Assembly: GCF_947179515.1 (NCBI RefSeq) | Contig: NC_067492.1 | Location: forward strand, 12,077,847-12,141,846 | DNA length: 64,000 bases | Reading direction: 5' to 3' | Source of the DNA: Apodemus sylvaticus | Taxonomy: Eukaryota > Chordata > Mammalia > Rodentia > Muridae | Shown: positions 23,909-35,689 of the stretch, piece after piece | Position numbering within the stretch: the first letter of the stretch is position 1 | Layout: each line of letters begins with the position of its first letter | The notes under the pieces: model-generated | The model's input: only the letters and a program-made list of their open reading frames with translations | The model's database searches: none | What the model was told of the DNA's origin: nothing | Translations under genes and position numbers: made by a program

Positions 23909-23937
<29 letters not shown>
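23909..23937. repeat. (CA)n microsatellite
   Basis: About 14 CA units, uninterrupted. Confidence 0.94.
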
Positions 23938-23939
<2 letters not shown>

Positions 23940-24099
23940 CCTTTTGTCCCCCACTTTACAGACAATGAAAATCCCTCGTGAGAATTAGTTCATTGACCAT
24001 GGTGATATCATGACGCTCTCATGGACCATCTGACTCCTCTCAGCCAACCTCACATTCAGAGACCTAGCACAGGTCCTGGGTATAGGTTACAGCTCTACC

Positions 24100-24190
24100 A
24101 CCCATAGCATCACTCAAGTCACTGGACCACTCTGAGCCTCAGTTTCCTCATCTACAAAGTGGAACAATAGGGTACTAAGGAGAAGACAAT
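24100..24190 (+). mobile_element. MIR SINE core
   Basis: catcactcaagtcactggaccactctgagcctcagtttcctcatctacaaagtgg matches the mammal-wide MIR core order (loses-sensitivity block, then cctcagtttcctcatctgtaaaatgg). Non-coding; ancient. Confidence 0.8.
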
Positions 24191-24248
24191 ATAGAAGCCC
24201 ACAACACAGCAGGGTCTCATGAGCGGTGCTGCTCCATTCTTATGGGCT

Positions 24249-24318
24249 GAAGGAGGAAGAGGAGGAGGAGGAAGAGGAGGGGAGGGAGTATGGGAGAGGG
24301 GAGGGGGACCTGAAGGGG
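24249..24318. repeat. GAGGA purine-rich tract
   Basis: Imperfect GAG/GGA units over about 70 bases. Confidence 0.8.
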
Positions 24319-24339
24319 GGGAGTGAAGACATCAACTTG

Positions 24340-24690
24340 CTATAGCCTAAAGCCACCTGAGATGAGAGCCTAAACTGAGGACCACCTGGATCAGGTTAGT
24401 GTAGGTGGAGGTTTACCGTAATTACTGATGTAGAAAGACCCAGCCCACTGTGGGCGGGAGCATTCCCTAGGCAGGGGGGTTCTGTACTATGAGACAGCCA
24501 GATAAAAGGTGGCAAACGGGCAATGTGGGTTCATCATTTCTCTTCACTCTCTCTGTTCTGCTGATGTAACCAGCAGCTTGAGTTCCCACCTTCGCTCTCC
24601 CTTGATGATGGGCTGTAACTAGAATTGTAAGCTCCAAGCCCCGCTTCCCTATGTTGCTTCTGGTCAAAGTGTTTTACCAAAGCAACGAAT
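24340..24690 (+). mobile_element. Rodent medium-reiterated repeat (URR1/hAT-like)
   Basis: accacctggatcaggtt, gaaagacccagcccactgtgggcggg, attccctaggcagggggttc and gatgatgggctgtaactagaattgtaagc are the hallmarks. The 3' end is ttgcttctggtcaaagtgttttaccaaagcaac. Better preserved than the copy at 55130. Confidence 0.7.
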
Positions 24691-25097
24691 GAAAAAATAC
24701 AACAGGAGATGAGTCAAGGTGGGGAAAACGTCTAAAGGGCTAAGCTCACTGTCACACTGAGTCTCTACTAGTTTCCTCAGAGAGTTGTACCTCCTGTTCA
24801 CTTCACCTGCGTCACTACTATCGAGAAGCTGGATGGTTCTTTTACACTGCTGGAGCCTGTAGACCCTTGTTTTCCAGCTATGTGTGTTTCCCCCTGAGGT
24901 GGTCACAGCTTCTTATTGACTCCCCCTTGCTCTTTCTATATGAAGGACACTTAATCCTTTTACCAGCTATGCTGAATCTCACTGGTAGCATCATGGGCCT
25001 TCCAGTCTAACTGATGGAAAGGCCATTTTCCTGTGCTCAAAGGTTGCTTTGTTAGTGTAGCCAAATCCAGCCCTGCCTTATTTGTGGCTTCTGTCTC

Positions 25098-25100
<3 letters not shown>

Positions 25101-25173
<73 letters not shown>
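25101..25173. repeat. Compound (AC)n(AG)n microsatellite
   Basis: A pure 15-unit AC run passes directly into a pure 21-unit AG run. The opposite strand encodes serine/leucine then valine/cysteine shadows. Confidence 0.96.
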
Positions 25174-25177
<4 letters not shown>

Positions 25178-28100
25178 CGGACGGTTTGGGCTGTTGTTGA
25201 TCTGGGAGCTGATCACCACTAACTTGCTGGAAAGCCAGGAATGAATGTAAAAGTTTCCGCTCAACCCCCCCTCCCCCCAGGCCTTCACTCGTGGGATCAC
25301 CCCCTCCCCTGGAGCTCCTGCCTGGCACACAGGGAGTGTGACTCACTGCTGAGGCATGGTGCCCTTGCCCTGGGCCCTTGCCATATGGCGATAGGACACA
25401 GTCCACACACGAGTAGATGGCAGGGCCCGTGCTGAAGAGCCCCTTGCTCATGGTGGGAGGATCAAGGTAGCTCCCAGTGCCCCTGCAGAGGGCAAGCATG
25501 CAGCCAGAGGCAGTGGGGGAGAAGGAGCCAGGAGGGTAAGGGAAAGTCAAACACCCTGACCACAGCAGAGAACTCATGGGCAGAGCCATGGGGAGGCGGA
25601 ACTCCCCTCCCCCTCACTCTCTCTACAGTTGCCAAGAACTTTCCAGACTCTGCAGGAACTCTGCCGTCAGAAGTGGCCGTGCCACTGATGGACTTCAGTC
25701 TTCGTATCTGCAAAATGGGCCTCTTTGTAACTTCCAGCTTTAAAAGCCATCTAGCACTGAATAAATCATAACTGCTCCAAGGCCAGCTCCCAGTATCCCT
25801 GAGATGAGTACACAGAAAGATACTCTGGTCTCTGTCCTGCCCGCAAGAATATTTAGAAGGCTGTTGGTCCCATGAAAACCAGAGGAGAATGGCCAGGCAC
25901 TGGGGGGCCAGGGAGAGGCTGGCGGGGACACAATCCGGGAGCAAGGGGTGGGGGTTAGGAGGGAGAGTCACAGATTGCTCTGAGTTGGGCAAGGCTACAC
26001 TTCATCACATACACATCACATACACATCACATATACATGTATCCCTCCCGGGGAGTGGAAACTGAGGCCCACATGCTACCCTGGTCCAAAGTTGCCCAGT
26101 GAGGGAGGCACAAAAGAAATACCATTCTTTTACCCCGCCACACAAACCTTTGCCTGGCCCTCATGTCAGGGCCCGGCTTTACCATTCATATATACGACAC
26201 TCTACCTAGCAAGACATGGGTTGTGTCTATGGCAAGGGTACTTCTTAAACATGCATGGCCCTCCAGGAGTCTTAGCATGGGAGCTGAAGCCCAGTGACCA
26301 CATGCTTCCAAGGCAGGGTCTCCCCAGACAAGTTAGCCCTGGAATTTCACTTCAGACACCACCACCGTCAACTAGGTACCCACCTCCAAGGACTCTGCGA
26401 GCAGACAAGGATGGATACAGCTGGAGGACTCCTGTCGCTGAGGCACAAGGCTTCAGAGTCATCTGTGATGCCCCCGTGTAAGCCTGTGTGTGACACCAGC
26501 CAGCATTCCAGAAGGTTCCCCAGCCTGGTGTCTCCCCTGAGCTCCGTCACTGAAAGTAGCTTTGCCTGATCTTGAATTTTACGTGGTAGGCTAACACCTC
26601 TGGCCTAACTTCACTTGACAATGCTGTTAGTGAGAGGCAGTCAGGCTGTGGTGCTTGCTGTTCATGGCCCTGTAGTACTTCACTCTGTGACTCTAACTTA
26701 ATTTGCTCCTGGGGTCTCCTGAGGATAGCCCCGTGCCGTCTTTCTGATTTGGGGCATGCTTACATCTTCTGATGACCAAAGCACCTAAGGATTATATCCG
26801 GCAAGAGAGTCAAGGGTTGTATTGGAAGGACCGGATTAGACCCTTGCTTTGACCCAAGAAGCAGATAATGGAAGAGGAAACAAAGAGGCCTACTGACATG
26901 CCCAGAGTACACAGCAAGGCCAAGGTACCAAATCAATGTGTGCACGGCCCCAGCCTCATGGGAGTGGACGCTGTGAACAAGAGACAGAAGAGCCGGTGTG
27001 AGGGAAGACTATGCCATCACTCCTTGGAAGAACAGCAAGGCCCCAACCTGTCCCAGGAGACTGGAGACAAGGTACAGGGCCGGCTGACTGAGCAAACAGA
27101 AGGACATGAATGAGGCCTAAGTCCGACGAACCCCAAGCACATAATTTTATCTGGAAGACAGCACGTCCAGCCACCCCCGCGCGCCCTCCTCCTCAAGGCA
27201 AGGACAGCCTCTGCTCTGAAGGGCCTTTGTCTGTCCCCGGATGGTTCGAGACAGGGTGGCAGAGGACAAGCTTGTGCAAACGAATGACAAGTCACACCAT
27301 GGTCTCCCTGGTCCCCGCTGATGACTACAGCTCAAAGAACCAACTATTTGCCTGGGTCTCCTGAGTTTCTCACTAACCTTTCCCCGCTGGATGTGCGAGG
27401 CCAGGGAGAGCTCTCTGGCCTTGGCCCTGACACCAGTGGGACAAGTGACATGCCTACCCTTTGTGACCTGAGAGTGTCCTGAAGGAGGTCACTCTGTAGC
27501 TCCAGGTAGGACCGAGATGGGAAGAGAAACATGAAGGAGGGGAGGGGCCTATGAGTAAACCAAGCAGGGTACCTGCCTGATTTTTTCTGGGTGGGGCAGA
27601 TGAATGACTTACTGCCTCGGTGGGTCACCCCTTACCACCGCTGGCTGAAGCTGCCTGTCACCACAGGAGACTAATGGATTTTACTTTGGCACTCACGGTG
27701 ACTGATCCAGGTCAGCCTCTGCCCCAGCCTCGCTTCTGAGCTGTGAGGTAGGCACGGAGATTACTAAAGAGTTCTAACAGGGGACGATGTAGGCACGTAG
27801 ATGGGTTGGGGTGTCAGTCCCTGCCTGCAGAAAACTCCCAGAGTTTCAATGTCTGGCAGTCCATCTTGGGTTTTGGGGTCTGTGCGGGAGTTCAGCCATG
27901 TTCAAACCCCACCAGAACCTCTGGAAGGTGTCCGTTTCCATGTTGTTCCTCTGCCGTCTCCAAAAGGCAGTTGTCATGGAAACGGTGTGCCTTGCTGACG
28001 AAGGTTTTGTGTTCACAGGCTCTGACACAGCGGAGCTGAAAACCGGTAGTAACGTTAACGCAGTGCATAGGTTCAGAGCCCTTAAAGAACCCAAGGTGCT

Positions 28101-28955
28101 GATGCAAATGGTCATGATGACGGTGATAATGACGATGACAATGATGACCTGCTATCCTCCCTGAAGCTGCTCACCCAGCCAGTGAGGGGCTAGAGTTGGG
28201 TATCAGTCAGCCCTTCCTTACACAGCATGCACAGAAGGCAAATCCACTCTAGTGGTCCAGCAGCCTCTATCCCAGCATGCCAGAGAGCTAGAAGTTGAGT
28301 ATACAAGACGGAAGCCCTGGTCCTTAGGCAGCAGGTTTCCAGGTAACTGCTTCCCTGTCATTTTCCAACAACACAGGGAGAGACCCTCTGTTTACCAGGC
28401 CTCCTTATCTGCTGGGCTCAAAGGCCTGCATTTATAAGGCCTCAATTTCAAAAGGGCAAAGGACCTCAAGGAACAAATAACAAAAGACAACAGAGTCAGG
28501 AACAGACAGGCTGAGGTAACAAGAAAGGCACTTTGGAGGTGCCCATGCCCCAAGCTTGGCATGGCATACTGCTGGCTATGGGCAGCTTACTCTGGACACT
28601 AGCCTATGAACTCTGGCCTTCGCTTCAGTCACTCAATCTAGGGGACTGGCGTGTGTGCATGCACTGTAGACACGGAGGCTTCACGGCAGTGGGAGCTGGC
28701 CTGGCTGTCCTGCTGGGCATCATCTGCAGGGTGATGCGGGGAGTCTCCATCCACACTCAGATGGGATTCCAAGGTGGCAAAGTGGCTACCTGGGCCAGCA
28801 CAGAGGTGCCTCAGGAGATGAGGGAAAGAATTACACGTGATCCTTACCCCCATTTCCAGGGGCGGGTTGTGGGGCAAGAATGGAGGAGAGATCTCAAGAA
28901 ACATCCACCGTTCACTGCAACATTCCACATTAAAAGGTGACTTGAGGAGGCAGCA
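25174..28955. other. Unique intron sequence with MIR traces
   Basis: Mostly unique. MIR-like traces are near 26050-26110 and 26862-26945. A degenerate CACATACACAT tract lies at 25998-26040 and a GATGA-rich stretch at 28110-28150. No exon is supported, and frames of up to 176 codons are not family members I know. Confidence 0.45.
26862..26945 (+). mobile_element. MIR fragment
   Basis: gcagataatggaagaggaaacaaagaggcctactgacatgcccagagtacacagcaaggcc follows the second half of MIR (gatgaggaaactgaggc...ttgcccaaggtcacacagc). Confidence 0.5.
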
Positions 28956-28959
28956 TAAA

Positions 28960-29225
28960 TGTCATGGAATGGACACGGATACGTGGCACATACATGTGAT
29001 AGAACAGTACAGAGCCCCGAGACCAAAAAGCTTGGCACGTGCAGGCTCTAAGATGGTTGGACGCTGTGGACGTCATGCTTAGTGAGACCAACCAACCACA
29101 AGGACAAACGGCCTTTGATTCTCTACAGAATATCTAGAGCGGGTCAATTCACAGAGACAGAGAGTAAAAGTGCCAGCAAGGCTAGCAAGAGGGAACAGGG
29201 CGTTCCTATTTAGTGGCAGAGGCTC
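28960..29225 (+). mobile_element. Ancient LINE-1 3' relic
   Basis: gtggacgtcatgcttagtgagaccaacca, caaggacaaacggcctttgattctct and cagagacagagagtaaaagtgccagcaaggctagcaagagg line up with the L1M 3' end order (acattatgctaagtgaaataagcca ... agtagaatggtgg). No frame remains. Identified by eye. Confidence 0.6.
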
Positions 29226-29262
29226 TTGGCGGGCCTCAGTGGCGACAAATTGAATGCCACAG

Positions 29263-29412
29263 AGCCACGCACCCTTGGAAATAGTTAAAGACTTAACTTT
29301 GATACTGTGTTGCCCCTGATCCTTTCAAAATATCTCCAAGCCACGCACCTTTAGTAATTAAGACTTAACTTTGATACTATGTTGCCTGTGATTCTTTCAA
29401 AATGTCTCTGGG
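29263..29412. repeat. Two-copy tandem duplication, 76-bp period
   Basis: agccacgcacc...acttaactttgatact.tgttgcc...tgat.ctttcaaaat.tctc occurs at 29263-29338 and again from 29339, with a few substitutions and a small gap. It is neither a SINE nor a simple repeat. Confidence 0.85.
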
Positions 29413-29634
29413 AGGATGTTTAGCTGGGACTAGTGGAGGCCCAAGGCCTGTAACTCCTGTCTATTCCATACTCTTGAGCCCTCTTTAGGTTAGGCGCCTT
29501 CCTCCTCATCACACCAGCCTCTTAGAGCCATTTCCCAGGGAAGTTCTTAGCATATCTTAGTATATCAGGCAGAGGCCCCCACACCCAAACCTCCATGAAA
29601 AGCTCTCTCGATTTTGGCACAGTGAAACCCTTCC

Positions 29635-29691
29635 AAAAAAAAAAAAAAAAAAAGGAAGGAGGAGGAGGAGAGGGAGGAGGGAGGAGGAGGG
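29635..29691. repeat. A-run followed by GGA-rich tract
   Basis: Nineteen A residues then GGAGGAGGAG-type purines; possibly the tail of a lost retroposon. Confidence 0.85.
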
Positions 29692-29980
29692 GCTTCCATT
29701 GGCTAGGAAATCAGGGAAAGTCTAGTACAACAGGCTATGAAGTATTCATAGTCCCTCTCTGAGCTCTGACTCCAGGACAAGTCACCTCATTGGGATCCAT
29801 GATTCTTGGCCTCTTGGCTGAATCTGCTCACACTATCCGTTCCTTCCAGGAGCCTGCCAGTTTGGAGAAGCACCAGCCAGCATTCGGAAGACCCATCCCT
29901 TTATTTAGGATTCTCCTGTGGGAAGCTTTCTTCTACAAGTATATTGAAAACACACACACAAAAGCCAGTTCTTTATTTTA

Positions 29981-29982
<2 letters not shown>

Positions 29983-30013
<31 letters not shown>
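29983..30013. repeat. (GT)n microsatellite
   Basis: Fifteen GT units, nearly pure. It is followed by an old reversed B1-like trace (about 30025-30100: tagcccaggtactccttgagctcactgcatag). Confidence 0.93.
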
Positions 30014-30015
<2 letters not shown>

Positions 30016-30319
30016 GGGGAGGGGGGTATGTAGCCCAGGTACTCCTTGAGCTCACTGCATAGCTAAGGATGACCTTGAACTGATTCTGCTGCCTCCACCC
30101 CTCCCACCCCCAACATGACAATAATGCCTGTTTTAAGTGATGCTGACGATGTTATCCATGTCCTTCTAAGGGCTAGGTGAGCACTCTGTCACCAGGCCCA
30201 TATCCCCAGACCTCTATCTTCAATGCCAAGTTCAGCGGCATTATCCATTAAGAGAATTATTTCACCTTCTGAAACAGGTATCTTGTTGCCAAGGCTGCAC
30301 TTTGATGCCCTGTTTCCTT

Positions 30320-30700
30320 CCAATACCAATGCCCATATAAAACCCAACGAAGTATCACAGCACACCATTAGAGTGGCCACCAACCCCAAAGCCACTAGTA
30401 AGTGTCAACAAAGCTTTGAAGCAGCTGGGAACAGCTGATGGGGATGGCAAACAGTGGTGGTCTCACAAAAACAGGTAATGGAGATACCGTGTAAACTCCC
30501 CACAAACCCCCACAGTTATACACATGAAAACAGGAACTCAGACTTGAATGTGTGTGTGCTATTCACAACCTCCAAAGGGCCTAAGCATTTGAGTGTGTAC
30601 CCAGCTACTATCGCAGCGTGCATCAGACCGATGCTCTACAATATAAGAAACAGGACAGGTCCTTTAACATCCACGATGGGATGGCAGCCATGGAAGGAAA
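30320..30700 (+). mobile_element. Ancient LINE-1 ORF2-end relic
   Basis: The order acccaacgaagtatcacagcacaccattagagtggccacca, ggatggcaaacagtgg, ggagataccgtg, gttatacacatgaaaacagg, attcacaacctccaaagggcc matches the 3' end of L1 ORF2 as in L1M families. Frames are broken. Confidence 0.65.
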
Positions 30701-31103
30701 CACCCCAATATCTGGAGTCCTCTGGAGCAGGTCCCACTGTGTTCTTTAGGAATGGCTATAGATAGGGGAGAAGGTACCGTGACAGACACAAAGGCTGAAC
30801 AATGTATTCTGTGCTCACTGCCTATCACATTTGCCTCCTGGCTGTCAGTGTCTTGTTTGCTTGTCCCACAGGGAGGTGTCACCACTGACTTGTAGACTTG
30901 AGGAGGCTGAGGTGCAGGGACAGCTCAGCAGGACAAGATGTGAACATTTCAGCATGGAGGTGGGCAGGCCAGAGGAGCTTCTTGGGCATGGAGTAGTATC
31001 CTGCTAGAAATACTGGATGAAAAGACTCTGACCCTGAAGCTTTGACAGACATGGTCCATCGTGGTAGCTGAGACATGGCAGAGACTGTGGGTGGGAGTGG
31101 GGG

Positions 31104-31128
31104 GGGTGGTGGTGGTGGTGGTGGTGGA
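31104..31128. repeat. (GGT)n trinucleotide repeat
   Basis: Eight GGT units after a G-run; reads as polythreonine/proline on the opposite strand. Confidence 0.92.
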
Positions 31129-31129
31129 A

Positions 31130-32335
31130 GATTTGAGAATCTTGTAGACCAGGAAGGAGAGAAAGAAAGAGGCCAGGACCAGTGGTGAGCCATCCACTTC
31201 AAAGGCCTGCCCCTATGACCAACTTGCACTGGTGAGGCCTCATACCATAAGGGTCCCACAGCCTCTCAAAATAGCGCCACCAGCCAGAAAACAAGTATTC
31301 AAACTATGTGCCTGTAGGGACTTTTCATCACCAAACCACAACCCTACCATAGAGCCACAAGGCTGGAAGGCCCTCTCCCCAGGGGAACCCACAACACAAA
31401 CCACCTCCTCCTAGATTTTATATTTCCAGCCTTGCTTCACGGTTCCTCCCCACCACCAGATGCATTTAACTCATCCATGGAAGGTTCTAGCAAACATCCA
31501 ACATGTATCCAAAAAGAGACGTGGCACGGTCTCCTAGCTGGAATCAGAGTGGTTATGTCACCGGGAAGCTGTGAGACCCTGGGCAGATGGCGATGTACCC
31601 ACTGGATCAATTCTCCAAAAGTGAGATGAACTTAGACACTCACTTAAACACCCACTGCTGGTAGCTTTTAAAGTCATGACCGTGAGCATACTCAACTGAA
31701 GGCTACTCATGTGCAGAACCCATGAACAGAGCATGGGAGATGTTGCCTAGAGACGACCCAGCTTTCCTTGAGCCAAGGTAGACCAGATAACTTTTCCTCC
31801 AGTAGAGGGGCCTGACCCACCTACTGCCTACAGAGCAGAAGGCCTAAGCCTGCAGCGAGCACATTTGTGGCTGGGATTCTATGCCCGAGTCTATGGGGCC
31901 ACGTACCAGGTAGCAGGTCACCATATCTGTCTCCCCAGCCCCCTACCCCCCCAAAATCAGAAAGAAGGAAATCCCCAAAGCTGGATTGGGAGGATCCTGT
32001 ATATCCTGTGATTCCCTGAGGCCAAAGGTACAAAAGCATCAACTTTCCAGGTATCTGGTCCCCAGTTCTGTTCCCTACCTCTCATTAGAACAGGACAGCA
32101 TCAGAAACACTGTGACAGACAACTGGCTTTGCAGTAAGGAAAATGACAAGCCTGCTTCCCCCCTGCCCCCAACACACACACACACTTCTGCCTTTTTCAT
32201 CAGATGCTGCAGATCTGAGATCTTGTAGGGTCACAGTCCATAGCTGGGAGCACTGATTGCAGGGGTGAGGAGCCAGGACAAAAGGGCTCCCCACCCCCAT
32301 GCAAGGGTACGCAGAGAGCCTGCCATTACGATGGT
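31130..32335. other. Unique intron sequence
   Basis: No clear repeats except a short CA run at 32172-32184. No exon seen. Confidence 0.45.
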
Positions 32336-32645
32336 CTCTCTTGACGGTCAATTTGACAAGATTTAGAATCACTGCAGAAACAAGTCTCTAGGCAAGTCTA
32401 TGAGTGAGTTTCTAGATGAAGTTCCCCGAGGTGGGAAGATCCATCCTAAATGTGGATGGAGTCCATGAGCTGGAGTCTTGCTAAATAAAAAGGAGAATGT
32501 CCATCACTCTGCTTCCTGATGGGGGGGGGGGGATAAAGAATGACCAACTGCCCAGTGCTCCGCCACCATGACTTCACTACCAGGGCCTGCTGGTCATGAC
32601 ACGTACCAGGACTGATTTTCCCAGCTCTACCTGGGTTGGTGACAC
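32336..32645 (+). mobile_element. Rodent medium-reiterated repeat (hAT-like) with internal G13 run
   Basis: cttgacggtcaatttgacaagatttagaatcactg, gaggtgggaagatccatcctaaatgtggatgg, ctctgcttcctgat and gccaccatgacttc are shared with the copy at 44080-44556. A run of 12 G at 32521-32532 interrupts it. Confidence 0.65.
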
Positions 32646-32674
32646 CATTATTAGATTTGCTCACACAGTCAGGT

Positions 32675-32765
32675 TATCTCCACCCTACAGACAGGATCTG
32701 AGGCCTAGGGAAAACTGAAGCAGCTACCCAGGATCACATGGCCAGGAAAGTAACCATGGAAAAGA
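32675..32765 (+). mobile_element. MIR fragment
   Basis: ctacagacaggatctgaggcctagggaaaactgaagcagctacccaggatcacatggccaggaaagtaac keeps the second-half MIR order. Confidence 0.6.
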
Positions 32766-33185
32766 AAATCTACTGAAGTGTATGTATGACTAAGGAAAAC
32801 AAGAAGCAAAGTGACAGTCCTGGGACAGAAGGCAGACTTTTGAAAATCAAAATAAATACAGTTCGACAGATTCATCCCTTTGGGTGTCTTCAAACTTCTG
32901 ACATGCGTAGTAGTCGCCTCCTAAAAAGGTGTGTTACGAAGGACTGGGCAGTTGCATTTGGGCTCTATGGGAAAAAGCGGCAATTGATTATTGATGTCTG
33001 CCCTGGATACAACAATGGAGAACATGGCTGTAATGTACTTATCATTGTACCTCTCTGAATATGTTAGCTTCCCCTTTGCATTTAATATGGAGGGAGCATT
33101 TGCCCTCATGCTAAATCACACAACTGGTACTTGTTATTCAAAGATAAAACTAAATTCTCCTAAAGGAAACTCCACATGATAGACT

Positions 33186-33193
33186 TGTGTGTA

Positions 33194-33248
<55 letters not shown>
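33186..33248. repeat. Compound (GT)n(GA)n microsatellite
   Basis: GT/TATG units then a pure GT run and about nine GA units, immediately 5' of a reversed B4 whose tail it extends. Confidence 0.95.
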
Positions 33249-33284
33249 TTGAGATTATGTCCACATGTCCATGTGTGTGCATGC

Positions 33285-33510
33285 ATGTTAATTTGGAGGC
33301 CATCCACATTGTTTTTTGACAGTCTCTCATCGGTCTGAGCTCAATTAGGCTAGGCTGCCTGGCTGATACACATCCCCACGCACCCTGCCATCTCTGCCTC
33401 CTCAGCACTGAGATGTCAACCATACACCACCACATCCAACTTTTTCTCATGGATTCTGGGGTCCAGACTTGAGTCCTCAGGCACAAGGAGTACTTTCCCA
33501 ACTCCTGATG
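33285..33510 (-). mobile_element. B4-type SINE, reversed
   Basis: Landmarks ttggaggccatccac, gacagtctctcat, gcctcctcagcactgagatgtc, ccaccacatccaactttttctcatggattctggg and gagtcctcaggcacaaggagtactttcccaactcctg follow a reversed B4A body and head. Confidence 0.7.
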
Positions 33511-34451
33511 TGAACTTTTTAGGCACTGGTTTTAGGCAAGGGTCACTGTTCTCATTTGCCTTAGCAAAGAGGACAATTAAGATAATCTAGCCATCAAGTG
33601 TCCTTATCAATCCTTAAACAGAAAGCACAGGAGCCAGGGCACAGCCGGTGCTGGGTGGCCTGGCCTCCCTATTGGAGACGGAACTCTGGTGTGGAAAATT
33701 ACATTTCTCCTCCCAGTCCACTGGCGATGCTTGCACACTGGCCCTGATGCCTAGAAGGGTGTTGGGCAGCTATGGAATGTGGGCCTATGATACAAACGGG
33801 GCTACAAGAAGCCCCCCTGCTCTAGCACGAAGCTGAGGGTGGTCCTCCCTCCAGTAATCTGTTTGCTAATTGGAAGTTCATGTCTTATTCTTTGATTTTT
33901 CCACTCCGAGGAAGAATCTTGGCCATGCTGCCTAGAGCTCTTGGCCAGGAGTGAGGGTATACAGGGTTCAGAGCAAACCCAGTAGGCACGCACAGGATAG
34001 TAAGGATGTTCTATCTGTCTGTCTGTATGTCTGTCTGAGGCTAGAGTGCATGCCCAATTCTGTTGTCTAGGTTGTAGTTACAAGTCTCCTTGCTGGCCCA
34101 AGCAACCTCACCCACCACTGGGCCAGAGGGAGCCACAGTGCGTCATAGTCGCCTGCGATGTTTGAGGCTGGCACCAGCCGGGGCGGTAAGGAAATGCATC
34201 GTATTCATTGGAAAAGTCTAAAACAATTGCCCTTTCTGGCTGAGCAGGAGGAAGGCATGTTGAGCCAGGGCTTCCTCAGTAGAAATAGCTGCCCAGCGGC
34301 CGGAGGCCTGTTTCCCACAATCACTGCAGGCCAAGGTCAGTAAATCTCCCTGAGCCCTAACCTACTCTGGTGCCCCGAGATCACCAAAGCCCCACCTCTC
34401 CCCTCCAAAAAAGGTGGAGCTGGGTGGGAGGGCTATAGTCAGGAAAGATAG

Positions 34452-34534
34452 AAGATAAAGATAAAGATAAAGATAAAGATAAAGATAAAGATAAAGATAA
34501 AGATAAAGATAAAGATAAAGATAAAGATAAAGAT
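34452..34534 (+). repeat. (AGATAA)n hexanucleotide array
   Basis: About 13 perfect hexamers without interruption. Each unit contains AGATAA, which matches the WGATAR consensus of GATA-family factors. The opposite strand reads as a leucine/tyrosine shadow. Its purity suggests recent expansion. Confidence 0.96.
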
Positions 34535-34559
34535 CTTCCATTAACAAACAGCTCGAGGT

Positions 34560-35440
34560 CCAGACTCAGGGTCCTGGGTCCCTAGAAGCCAAGCAAGTGA
34601 CCTGGGCAATTCCTACTCACCAGCCCACCTTGCATGCATCGAATGCCCAACACCTCCTCGTTCCCCAGCCAGCAGCAGGTGAATCACCATCTAAGAGGAT
34701 CTTTCCTGCCCCTCCTGGTGACTGGGCCACCCAAAGAAACACATCCAACACCCTGCCTGTCCTCTACACCTCTATGAGGTCTCGTCTTCCACCCCGGAAT
34801 AGAGGATACACAACAAGAAGAAAACCTGGCTCTGTTGGCTCTAGCAAGTCATGATGATACAAGCCTAACCTGCAAAAGAGATGGGTGGTGAGCAGCGGGA
34901 GGGCCAAAGGCCTCCGGAAAGGGGCAGAAGATCTGCTGCCCTCTAAAGACGTTCTTCCATTAATCCCCAGAATCTGTCTAATGTGGCAAGGGTGCCTCTG
35001 TAGATAAGAATATGGAAGGGAGAGGCCTGATTATCAGTGATTTTAGGGTCCTTGAGAGAAAGAGGAAGAGCCAAGAGTGATGTGAGGTCACATACACAGG
35101 TTAAAGAAGCAGAGACTACTCTGCTGGTAGAGAAGGGACCGCCATCCTACCATCCCGCCCTCTGCCACACAATGGCACTGCCTGCAGCTGGTAACTGCCA
35201 GTACAGGACACCCTTCCATCTTGCTGCAGCTCATGAGACCCATTTTGGTCTTGTCCCATCGGGGCTATATGAGGATATGCTTGGGAGACTTTTGTAACAT
35301 CAGCCTTAAAAGACACCAATGCTCAGAATGTTCTGTGGGCTTCCACCCCAGACAGGGACTTTGCCTGAGCCACAGAACAGCCACAGATAACGTCACTTCT
35401 TCCACACACTGTGGAAGGGAAGGATCGTTAGAGCAGCTTG
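34560..35440. other. Unique intron sequence
   Basis: No repeat recognised between the hexamer array and the AC field; no exon seen. Confidence 0.45.
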
Positions 35441-35441
<1 letters not shown>

Positions 35442-35476
<35 letters not shown>

Positions 35477-35565
35477 ACATACACAGATACACACAGACAT
35501 ACACAGACACACACACAGACACACACACATACACAGATACACACAGACATACACAGACATACACA

Positions 35566-35602
<37 letters not shown>
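35442..35602. repeat. (AC)n/(ACACAG)n complex microsatellite
   Basis: About 160 bases: pure AC ends with interior ACACAGACATAC-type units arranged as higher-order repeats. It produces threonine/histidine and cysteine/valine shadow frames. Confidence 0.95.
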
Positions 35603-35604
<2 letters not shown>

Positions 35605-35689
35605 CCCATGTGTGTCTGAGACATATACTTGAAGCTGCCACCCACCATGATCTGTTCAACATGCACCTCGGGATGCTCGCCCCCAGGAC

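Larger units (their letters stand above)
20741..24090. other. Unique intron sequence with two CA repeats
   Basis: Little interspersed repeat content. Both strands are open for over 90 codons across 21087-21380 without a recognisable protein. A good-looking donor at 21409 on the minus strand is out of phase for the Cmip exon. CA microsatellites and a C-run are listed separately. Confidence 0.45.

Noticed and set aside
28533..28940. 135-codon plus frame beginning MEVPMPQAW
   Set aside because: Chance frame, no domain, no splice context, and antisense to the Cmip intron.
35442..35602. Regular spacing reminiscent of a CRISPR-like or clustered repeat
   Set aside because: There are no unique spacers. 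It is an AC/ACACAG microsatellite in mammalian DNA.
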